Below, one piece after another: positions 49,701 to 61,700 of a stretch of 64,000 bases of DNA. Within the stretch, counting starts at the first letter, position 1, and every line of letters begins with the position of its first letter. The notes under the pieces are model-generated. The model saw nothing but the letters and a program-made list of their open reading frames with translations. It ran no database searches and was not told the DNA's origin. A program made the position numbers and the translations under genes. This DNA comes from Rhyacophila brunnea (lineage: Eukaryota; Arthropoda; Insecta; Trichoptera; Rhyacophilidae). Location: contig JAGYXB010000825.1 in NCBI GenBank assembly GCA_022495005.1, forward strand, positions 1,922,001-1,986,000. Direction: 5' to 3'.

Positions 49701-52700
49701 TCCATCTTGCCGTTTGCGGCATTCAGTTGTTTGGTGTTAGGGTTCAATTTTGCAGTTATGGTGACAATCTTCAAAATAGGATCGTTCTTTCCGGCAACAA
49801 TGAATTGCTGTCCCATAGTGTTATCTTGTTTGCCTGTTTTGGGATCAATAGCACCCGGTACCAAGTAAATATGTCCAGTCTTGGCATCAACATGTCCATG
49901 CTTGACTTCAGTCTTTCCTGTCGATGAATCGGTAACTGTAATAGTTCCATTTTTGGGATTGATGACTCCGTAATCGGTATCAATATGACCGGTAGCATTA
50001 TTGACTAAACCGACTCCGTGCTGAACGGTACCATGAGCTAGATCCAGCTTCTTATGCTTGGGATCATACTTTGCGGTCACAACCATAATCTGCACCTCGG
50101 TGTCTGTTTTCGCACCGACAACTGGTACGAAGACCGGTGTCGGCAGATGATGAGAGCGTTCGCCATCCAAAAATGCAGCATTCGGATCAAATCCTTGCAT
50201 GGGCGCATTCTTAGCCACGGGGCTGAATGAACTGGGAGCTTGGGTGTCGAAAGCGCGTTTAGATGTGGGCGATCGGTTGGCCGGTTCTTTAGCCTGCTCT
50301 TTTCTAGCAGCCGACTCGACATAATCCAAGCCAGGAGTTTTAATCGGGGACTTATTTTTAGGATCGTCCAGAGTCTTCCTCTTTTCTGCGCTCTCAGCGA
50401 GTTTCTTGTCTTCTCCCGGCGCATAATTGAATGCGAGGCCGGTTGCCCTTCTGGTGTTTGGACTCTGTTGATCGTCAGGTGATCTCTGCTGTCCGTCCTT
50501 GTGTGGCTCTTTCTCGTAACTGAACCCACCCTGGATGAAAGGTTTTCTGGTGGGGCTCTGATTAGGATCTGATTCGGTGTAATCGTAGGGTCTGGTAAAG
50601 CCCATTTTATCCGGAGATTCTCCCTTGGACGGACTCTTTTCCAGAGTGCTGTCAAGATTGGAGCTTTCATTTGACGTATCCAATAGAGCAGTTTTGGACT
50701 TTGATTTTGGATCTTTCTGTTTTTTCTCCTTAGCTTCTTTCGGTGACTTTTCCTTGACTTCTTTCGGTGACTTTTCCTTGACTTCCTTTGGTACTTTTTC
50801 CTTAACTTCTTTAGGAGTTTTCTCCTTCGGTGTCTTTTCTTTTCGACCGGAGCCGAAGAAGAAGCCTCCTCCGGACTGTTGTCGCGTCAAAAGATACGCA
50901 CGTTTTTACGCAATGAATAATTTTGAATGGTTTTTTATTGGTGGTGTTGCCAGGAAGATAGAGCACGGCACGAGTAGAGAGCAGGCGCGGGTTTGATAAG
51001 GAAAAAAGAAAAAAAAACAAAACTAAATAAACAATCATATATACATACATAAATGCTATTTAAATGGGTATCTTCGTGTTGACTCAAATGGCAAAGCATG
51101 CCAAAGTAAAAGGCCACTCAGCGAGTGAAACAAAATAATTCGATAGCCGGAATAAAAAAAATTACTTTCGCACAATAACTACAAAACGCTTTCAAAATAA
51201 TATTTTGAATATATCCGACAGTACCGAAAGGTGGAGGTTGGCTGTTAAGATCCGCCACAAATAGTGCATATCAAATTTTGTAATGTAGTCAAATGTGTTT
51301 GTTTTTATTGAACTAAGACTACAATTTACAAATGGTGTTAGTTAATTTTTAAGTCAATTAACCCTTTCTAAGCGTTACGAATCCCGACTTAGTACAACAG
51401 TGCGCGTTGTGATTTCAAGCATCAATAAATCGTAATAAATGTCAGTCAAACATACACAAATAGAGTAGTAAAAAATCGGAGTCAAGTTCAAAAATGATTA
51501 TGACAGAACCTAATATTTTATGTGACTCTAAAAATAAACATTCGTCGCCTAAATCTGATAAGAAATCACGAACAAGACTTCTTCATTGAAAAAATGCCAG
51601 CTTACTCGAGCGGCGCCATGACACTTACGAAATGGTGCTGGACTAATGCGTCGATGACAGATTAACAAGTGTAAGAACAGTTCAGTATTCTTATAGTCTA
51701 CCGGCTACCATTTCGACAAATATGTCATACACATAATGAATAATAATATGGTTTATGACTTTTATGAGCATTTTTGTTGAGTGTGTTGAAAAAATATCAG
51801 TCATAAATAACTCATTTTTATAGCATCCAGGACATCTCAAACTGTGTAACTTTTGTTTGAACTCGCATACACATTGCAGCACTGCAGGCCGAGTATAAAT
51901 AAATCATCCTTGAGAACTACTGGCTATTTGAGAGTGATGTACTTACCACCAGTGCCTGGTTTGTACCTACCATTGACCCCGAACTGAATGGAATCGAATG
52001 ACACATAGTTTATATAACAAAATGGTTTATTTTTCGAATACCTATTACAATTCGTAAAATATTAAATTTCAAACACTTTTTGCACTTCTAAATGCTTTAT
52101 AGTCACCACAATTTTATTTTCAAGTTCATTTGTTTTTTTATTATATTACTTCAATAACCTGGTACTAGAATAGGTAATCTCTTATTTTATTATAATGACG
52201 TGATAGTAAGTAACTCGAGTTATTTTCGACTATAAATATAAGAAGAATTCTACATAAAAAAAATAGTAGTCATGAATCAAACCCTTTTGAATAGTATTAC
52301 GAAAAAAATAATTCTCAAGTGTCTGTCTCACACCAGCAGACGATGATTTGCCGCGCAGTGTATAAAAATTCAGTAGCGCGGGACCTGGTGTTTGCGTAAT
52401 ACGACAATTTCCGCATTTATGCGGGAACGGGCGTCTGAGTGTTCGTGTCTTTTCTTTATAAATGGCTGATAACTAGGGTAAATAAATAATTTTTGTCTGT
52501 TTCACCTAATACTATAACCAGAAAATAGTATTTAAAAATGTTAATCAATGATAAACAAAGAGACATATTAAATCGCGGACTTCTAGGTATATTTAAATGA
52601 CACCTGGTTCAAATTATTTTCCGAAACTATAAACTCGCGGATAATATACTGGCAGATAGGCGAATGAATGCAATCTCCAAAAGCATTCCTTTTGTAAAAA

Positions 52701-55700
52701 TATTTTGTAAATTCACTTTGATCAATGTAACTTTCGAATATTCTATTTAACAGTTTACGCACCAAATAGTTTTTCAATCACTAAAAAACAATATAACTAA
52801 TTATATCGCAAACTCGTATCGTTACAAACACGTCAGTCAAATGTCTTCGGCGCACATGCACTAAGAAGCGATAAGACACTATATACGCGGCAAATTTGAA
52901 TTGGCCCGATGACTGATATATTTTTATTCAAGACACGCTCCCGAAAAATATTTATTTAAATTAGATAGAACAAAAGTTTAGGCTATCCATTGACAGATGT
53001 CAAGAGAAGGATGATTTTTGAATAAATTAAATCAATATTCGAATTATTCACGCCTGGCGGAAAGCAGTACTAGGCAAACGAAAATCGAAATGACTTTAGT
53101 CAGCTGACGCGCGGATGACTCGCGCGTATAGGCTGACTAAAGTCAGTTGCCGCGTTAGAAAGGTTAAACCCTGCCTAACCAAATCATAATAGTTTTGGTA
53201 TATTTTGGGCAATATGACAAAAATGTGCAAAATTTTCATTCATACTTATTTGTTTTTGTTGGATTAAGAACACATATTACACATATTGTTAGTTCATTTT
53301 TTTAAATTCATTTAGCCCTGTCTAAACCAAACTATAATAGGTAGATAAAAAAAATTATTCTATCTATAAAATATCCAAAGTTGTGTATGATTTAATTGCA
53401 TAATTTTAGATATTTTATAGATAATCGAGTATTTTTTGACCATTATCTATTATGGCTTGGTTTCCCAGGGTTTAATTGAATTTTAAAAGCTAACCAACGC
53501 CATCTATAAATTGTAGTCTTATTTCAATGAAAAGATGTGCGTATGACTGACAAAGTTTAGTGTGCACTATTTATGGTGGATCTTAACTACCCACCTCCAC
53601 TCTTCGCCACTGATATCGGATAAAGAAAATTATCGTTTTTCAATACTCCAGTGCAGAAAATTGACTGTTCAATAATATATTAATAAGCATACATGATAGA
53701 AAAACTTCAAAAAGTGCTTATTGATATTATGAACTCTGCCAAAGGAACATTATTGCAATTATGTAGAGTAAAAAAACAAACTAAACAATCAAAAATAAAA
53801 AAAATTATGTGCATTCATTTTTTTTTATTGCAATACATAGCTGAGCAGGCTTATACTTTTTTTACGTAGTAATAATGATAATAAAAATTATTATAACTAA
53901 GTTCTGTATCTCCAAAACAAAACAAACATGACAATATTATGTAATAATAATTATTCATGTTTAATAATAGCAAGATAATAATGACAGCAATCAGTTTAAG
54001 ATAATAATTTATTATATAATGATAAGTGTCATAACTTTAAGCAATTATGAAGCAATGTAAAAATATACATAATTTAGTGATAAATCAGCTTGTATTCTGT
54101 AAGATAATATACTAGTGGACATACGTAAAATATACCCTACAAAATTTCAAATACGCATTGTATGTACAAACATACATCGCATATTTTTTAGTAAGTATGC
54201 TTTGTTTTGGAGATACAGACAGATGTATATCGAAATATAAATTTAACGACTACACAATACGTATATAAAAAGACATAATCTCGAGACGGGGTAAACAAAC
54301 AGTTCTTGCCACAGACAAAAATAAGGGGACAACAACAATGACAATTTCAGTCACATAAGACATCGGATTTTTTTTTTCTTCTAATCTCTTAATATTTTTT
54401 TTAATACTTAAAATATATTTTTTTAAATTGATTTTGGATAAATATTTGCGATTAGTCAAATCAATTTTGGGAAGAGCTGTCAAAATAGCTGACAGGTGAT
54501 AATTTCATTTTTAATAATTAATATTATGAAACGATTTACATTTATTTCACAGAGAGGCAATATACAAACTAAACACTATTCTAACAAAGCTAATTACAAA
54601 ATATGTCAACAGCATTTTATATGAATTAAAAATGATAATACTTTTACATAGTATAATTGAATTCGGTACTTACTGCAATATAGCTAAGTTAAACTTGACA
54701 GGATAAAAATATCCGTAATATTTGTTTTAGATAACCGTTGCAGAAAGCGTTAGCATAAAAACAAACCTTGGATTTTTTGGCAGACTTTGGTGTCTTCTCG
54801 TTGTCACTAGAAGTGTTCAGCGCCGACTCGTCAATCTCGGTTCCTGATAAAAAAATTAATAATATGATGATAGTTCTTTGAAACCTTGTTTAGCCATAGT
54901 TTTAGATAGACCTGGATCAATGGTTTGGTTATTATCCGCATTTATGTAACTAGTTATTCACGTCGAAAAAGTTAAATTAAAAAGAGTATGTAATTGAAAG
55001 CCGAGCGATTATATTGTGTCACTTAGAAAAAAAACACCAAAACCATCGGTCAACATTGATCATGGTTAACTTCCTTTATTGATGACTATAGATCCACCAA
55101 TATAAGTAATTGTTCGCTGAGTGAGGGCGCCACATGCTAACATTTGACGTATCATTCAATACTTCTTATACTGGGATGGGCTTAGTTCTAAATTCGAACG
55201 CCTGACGATTTATGATGGTTTATCTATAGTCTAAAATGTTAAATTTATTTTATTTTCTAAGACTATAATTTAAAAAAAATATAAGTAAATCATTGTTAAA
55301 ATATTTTTATATATTTTTGGGCACCCAATATGCATTAGTCCAGGATACCTTAAAGTGAAATCCAGCCTTAACTTAATCATTCTGTAATATCTTGGTTTAC
55401 TGCAACATGATTGACCTCACCGTTTTCATTTGGAGACGTTGGCGAACGCAGACTTTGGTCATTGGCGGAACGATTCTCCTTGTCCTTGTCTTCCTTAGCC
55501 TTCTTTTCTTTATCCTTGAGCTCCTTCTCCTTGGCCTCTTTGGCCTCCTTCTCCTTCTTGGCACCAAATAGACCACCAGCCGGCAGCACTTGCACCGCCC
55601 CCGCGGGTTTCTAGAATACCGAAAACACAATTATTTATTTTTTTGAATCCTGTGACATAAGAGAAATTGACGAAACTATAAAATGCACTCCCATAGCATC

Positions 55701-58700
55701 GAGTTATCACCATAAAACTAAACAAGCATCCCAGGTATCATCAGCAATTTGATAATAAATGGGGGGATAGTAATGAAGATTAATTACTATACGATTATCA
55801 ATTTGACTGTCCAAATGCCACAAATTATGCAAAATTTAACATATTAGAGATGTTGCTAAATGAATTGTTTGTACAAATGGATTGTTTGTACATTTCGTAC
55901 GAAAAATAACGACACCACCTGCAGACAAAATTATCAATGTACGTATTTTGGGACTCCCTAAGCATACTACGGTAAACTTAATAATTTTCAATATGAAACT
56001 TCGTCTGGCAGTGTTGTCTGCTTATTAAATTTTCAGTGAGCACTGTTTACCGATATTTTGGTCAACAAAAATATTTTTTATAGAAAATAACGCAAGTCGA
56101 AAATCCAACCATGGTCAAATACCTCTCACAACAATACCTGAATTTTACTAATTGAAACTGTCAGTTGAAATATTTTTTTTTAATTGTTAAAAAGAGTTTA
56201 ATTAATAAAAAAAAATGCATGTATTTTTGACTCACTTAGATACAATATCAGTCTCAGTCAAGTGTACATAATATACTTATCAGCAATCATTTAACCTTCA
56301 AGCTACATACTTTCTTCATAAAACACTTGAATAAAAAGAATTATTGTCCATAATCCTAAAACAGTTTTAATACAACTTTCGAACAATTTTTAAACAATGT
56401 TTATTTTTTAGCACAAATATATCCTGGTCGGGACAATGCATGTCATCTATTCACAGATGAGATGAGGGTTTGAGACAATTATTGACATTTTCATGAAAGA
56501 CCCTTTCATTTTGAATTATTCATTTAGATTAAAAAGCTGAATAAGCAACAAAAGAATCAAAATATTGTTCTTGGATTGATATATTATTAAGTCGTTGATT
56601 TCAAGAAAAATAGCTAGTATATCGTCGGTGTTTTGTAAAAAGGGCGAATTAACCAAAATGCTACTTTACAGGAGGAGGATTTTTATTTTTAGACATTTAT
56701 TTGTTTTTTACCTGTAGATGATTGTAAATATCTAACAAGTTTATAACAAAGCTTAGAAAAAATACTGTCATTATAATAGGTATTATTATATAATATTTTA
56801 AAAGGTCTAATATGTCACATTTGCTTTTTATTTTGTAATTTTAATTAATTTAATTTTAGTCGATTATCGTTTTTAAGTACTTTCCTGTGGAGATAAAAAT
56901 TCGCCGTTTTTGCACAACAAAGCTAGTGGGGTACATATTGTATTTTCGTTAAAATCTCGATTTCGCCAAAATGGTTGATTCGCCCTTTTTACAAAACACC
57001 GACGATATGTAGCTGTTTTAAATTATAGAATTGAGGTGCTACAGATTAAAAGAGTACAAAAGACATATAATCCACAAATGAGTTAATAGGTATTTATTTT
57101 CACATGACCACATACATATTTAAGCGTGAAACTGGATTCAAGCAAGAACTGCAATGTATACGTATCAGAGTTATATTCTTAACATTGGAGTATGAACATG
57201 GTGTTACGTATTTTTGTAGCAACATGTGATTTGAATGTTTTGATCTGACTTAAATACTATAAAAATAAATAAATATTTTTTTATTGGGATAATAAAATTC
57301 TACAATTTACTCAACTTGGCCACTAGTGCTCTTGTCTTCGTTCAATCGTCAACACCTCAATTGTTCTTTCATTGATATTCTCAAACGCTCGATGGACACT
57401 ATGAGTGCCATTGGTACAATTTATTTAGTAGATAGGGTAGATCGCTATTGTCATTTCTATGCGGAGCATTAACCAGGCTTAACAAACAGACTTTTTATAA
57501 TTTAATGATTATTAGCCATTTGCTCAACCCACTAGATACTTGCTCTGGGGAAAATGCGCATTAAAAAAAAATGTGAAAATAAGCTGTTTAAATTAATATG
57601 CACTGTGGTGTTTGTGTGTGCTCAATGTTTAAAAAAAAATCATTTATAAATATTGTAATATCGCCATTACTTAATCAATTATTGTAAATGATAATAAAAT
57701 CATGTATACTTTAAAATGCTGAATTCCCTCAGTCATGCAAATTATTCATAATTTTAAGCAAATTGTGCCTTTAAAAAATCATGCATAAAAACTATTTCTA
57801 AACAAACTCATCATTTATCCTTCTCATATTTAAGATTAAAAAATGAAACAAGATGACTATTTTTGCAAACCTAGATATCACAAAACTGTTGATTCAAAGC
57901 AATAATAATTATTCGATTATTTTGAATATAATATGTAATATGTACTCAATTATAAATTTAAGTTGATAATAAAAATAATGTCTGTAATGTGTTTGTGGGT
58001 TAACGAGAGTTACGTTAGATTAGCAAAATAGTTTTCTTATACAAAAATAAACAGTAGTTTAATAAATTGCGTGTGTTTGGAATCCTACAAAGCGGCATTA
58101 CTAGAAATACAGTAAAACCCCCTTGATTCAAAATAGACAGGACAGAATACCAAAAAAAAAAAAAATTCTAATTACGGAATACAAAATATATGACAATTTT
58201 TTTATTGTTTCAATTTTGTAAAATTATTTGAAATCAATCAAATAGATTGAATGAAAAAAAATTGAATTTCTAATTAACCATGTTCATATTAACGGGGTTT
58301 TACTGTATATCAAAATTTCATGCATTTCAAAATATTTTATATGAAGGGTGACAAAATACAAATAAAATAATGACCAAATTAGGGTGACACACAGGAATAA
58401 TATAGCCCTACAAGAATCACATACATACAAATTGTGGTGGGTATACATGGGACAGAACAATAACATATTTAATATAAAACTGATCACAGAAACGAATATT
58501 ATATAACAAAACAAGATGTCGATGGTGAAAAACTGACTACTCGTAACCCAGTTTTGCGTCAAAGTTGACCCCTCTTAACTGATTTTTTTGGCCAAAATGG
58601 TCTATGAATGCCAACTTGTTCAGATTTTCCATACCTACCTATCTGTTAACTCAAGGTTACAAGAAACGTCATAAAACTGATCAAAATAACAAAAGTAGTT

Positions 58701-61700
58701 ACCTCGTAACCATAATGTATAGGTGTTAATGTGAAAAGTTTAAGTTACGAAGAATCAACGTTACGGCTTACGAGGTGTCAACATTAAATATCTTGATTGC
58801 ATTGCAGAATGACGCATTTTAAAAGTTAGTAGCTTGCATGTGACACGTTTGGCAGTTTTTTCAAAGTTTTTTCAAAATTTCAAGATTTGCAGGAATTAAA
58901 AAATGTAATACCTGTAGAATGCCATGCATTCTATGATAGTCTCCCTCATCATAATAAATCAAGCTGATTGAGATGGGAATGAGAGTTTCCATTTAGAATG
59001 AACTGTTTCCTTGTATCACAGAATTAAGCTTCTTTTGTCGAATATTGTAACCTCGTGAGATATATTTTCGTCAATAACTTCTATGTTTCATAAAAATGTT
59101 AACATTATCTGATAGATAAAAATATTGTTTCACTATTTTTAAACATAGTGTATTTTTGGTTTTGCTTTATTTTCAATACTTTTCGTTTTATTCTCAGTTT
59201 TAATGCTCCCCTGTAAAGTAGTGAAAATGGTGGTTATGAGTGGTCAATTTTTTACCATCGATGTGATCCTGCTTCAAAAAAGCACTAAATGATTTGACAG
59301 TATCCAGATTGCAACCATAGTCAACAAACATTAAATTTTGTTTCTATTTTAATTATTATAGCTCCACCATATTAATAAAAAGGTAGGTAATGAAAAATAA
59401 TTAATACATTTAATTCTTGTTCATGAATTTTCATAGACAAGGTAAAAAAATTAACAGATGAACTCCTTCAGTTGAATCTATCTTGTGTGTGCTTGTTTCT
59501 GGAGACAGGACATACTTCTACATAAAAGGTGGACACCGACACATAATAATATAATAAGGGTGATGTCAATCAATAATATTAATACATTTAAAAAAATATA
59601 TATATTATTTTTACCTCTATGTAGAAAATGGATATATATTTTTATTGTGGCGATACTAAACGAAATTAGAATTACTTGGATATTGTACATGTAATGTAGA
59701 GCAAAACTTACTTAAAATATTGTTTTTTTTAAAAGGGCAACGTTTCTCGCAGAAAATAAACGATCCGGAAGTCTACATTATCTGGCAAAAAGCGCCATAT
59801 AAATAAATGTACAATATTAAACAATAAAAGCATTTTTTGAAAAATACAAAATTCCAGGACATTAAACATTTAATTTAACATGTAATAAAATATTAAATGA
59901 TTGTATTTTCTTATTAATTACATTGTAACAAAAGAAAAAATTCTACAAACTCTGATTGGGATAGATAATACAAAAACATAATATAGAACTATTAACATTA
60001 TAAAATACGAAAACAGGGACATTACCTATGTGTGTCTTGCAAAAGCATAAAGCAAAAATGTACAATACTTAATTAAAATGAAATAAAAAAGGTAAGTCAA
60101 ATAGTAATTAATATAAATATAAAAATCCACAAGCAGGCGAACATTTTGAAAATGGCTGAGGGGGGGAGGCTTTAGCTAGCTTTGAATTGTTTATAGGTTA
60201 TGTTTGCGACCTTATGGTTTTCCTTTTGAGCCTCGTACTCTCCCTCCAATGAGCTAGAAGAGGAGGCGCTGTTCGTCCCTGCAGACGCCTTGCGGAGAAG
60301 CTAACAAACAAGTCAGATACTCTGGTTGAAGCAAGGTTGAGAGACAATACAAAATTATCATGCGTCTCGCTCGTCGAGACAACATAATAGATTTTTAGCA
60401 CACAAACAATAACACTGCAATTTAAATAAAATATTATGCAGACTGAAAAAAACGTACAATGTCTTTTGCCAGTAATCTTATTCCAGTGGTGCATTGTAAG
60501 CCAGACAAAATATCATTAGTTTTAAATAGTTCTGTCGTAATTTATTATCATTTATATGAATTCACTTCTCCATTAGTAATTAACTAATTACATACTGTCA
60601 AAATATAAGAAATATCTCTTTAGGCTATCTTTATAGAATCATCGAAAATATTCTATTGTAAAATATATTTAATAGTTTTAAACATTAACAGTTAGTTTGA
60701 ATAAACTAATATTTTTGGTGTACGTAATAAGACAAATATGTCATGTCGAAAACAGCGTTAAATTTTTGTAGATAAACATGAGATTAAAAAAATATTACAA
60801 ATAAAATTACGAATACTTTTTACACTAAGTATATTAATTTATTATAATAATATGAATACAGTCAACTAAAATTTTGATTTTCATAATTTTGAATAAATTC
60901 TAATGAAAAGCGCTACAAACAATTATTGTTTACGAATTAATTGCGGCACATTCTCTCGGTGCAGAACTAACAATCAATAAAAAACAATCTAACTTATTTA
61001 AATAAAACCTAAATGTTTAATAATCGTGTAATAAACTAATGTGTGCATATTTTATATTGTAACTTAACCTCCTAATACTGTGTATTTATGTTGTCACTTT
61101 AAAAAAAATCAGTTATAAAACCATTGATAACTTTTATATTATGTATAAAGACAAAACATGATATCAATTTAAATTATGTTTTACAATATATTATATAACA
61201 CAATGACTTCATTAGATATTGAAAATGCGATGTCAATATGATAAAATATCTGGACCCCGTGTGAGGTAAATGATACATGTGAAGTAAGCCAAGGACCTAA
61301 TGTATCTTTTGTGGTAGGGGTAATAAACGAAATTCTGTCATTGATCTTCGATTTATACGGACTGGTACAAATGAGACCTACACATTTTAAATTTCGTAAT
61401 TTTGTTTTTTGCCATATTCTAATCATAAAAGTAACATTTTGCCCTTAGCTCACTTGAACTTCCAGAATTATTTTTAATTGTTTTCGTGGTTAATCAAAAT
61501 TGTGAAACAACATTTTGAACAAGTAAATCGATTAAAAAATGCTATTTTTAAGCAGAAATTAAAAATAATTAAACGAATGACTATTAGAAAAGATTTCCGA
61601 TCAACAAATAATGATATATTTGGTGTGAAAATTATGATCTATCCAAATCAATATCCACTGATGACGTTTGAATAATGAATTGGAATGACTAACCTTATCT

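Larger units (their letters stand above)
50876..54766 (-). other. Coracle intron before the giant exon
   Basis: Occupied by the MITE 51219-53612 with a piggyBac-like insertion inside. 53640-54766 is AT-rich with no recognised feature. Confidence 0.6.
55611..60171 (-). other. Coracle intron between the two alternative routes
   Basis: Contains an ATAT-flanked element (56623-57004) and a pogo-type MITE (58110-58305). The region just below 60171 would be the 3' UTR of the short isoform. Nothing else recognised. Confidence 0.55.

Noticed and set aside
46061..49927. Long plus-strand reading frames of 75-171 codons
   Set aside because: They are antisense to the Coracle repeat exon and arise from its periodic codon pattern; they have no independent domains.
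46682..50092. CRISPR-like array because of regular period
   Set aside because: The units are diverged 321-bp coding repeats in a eukaryotic exon, with no short identical repeats or unique spacers.
52320..52450. Possible promoter with TATAAAA and TCAGT
   Set aside because: The two motifs are only a few bases apart, not the usual 25-30, and the segment is inside a piggyBac-like element.
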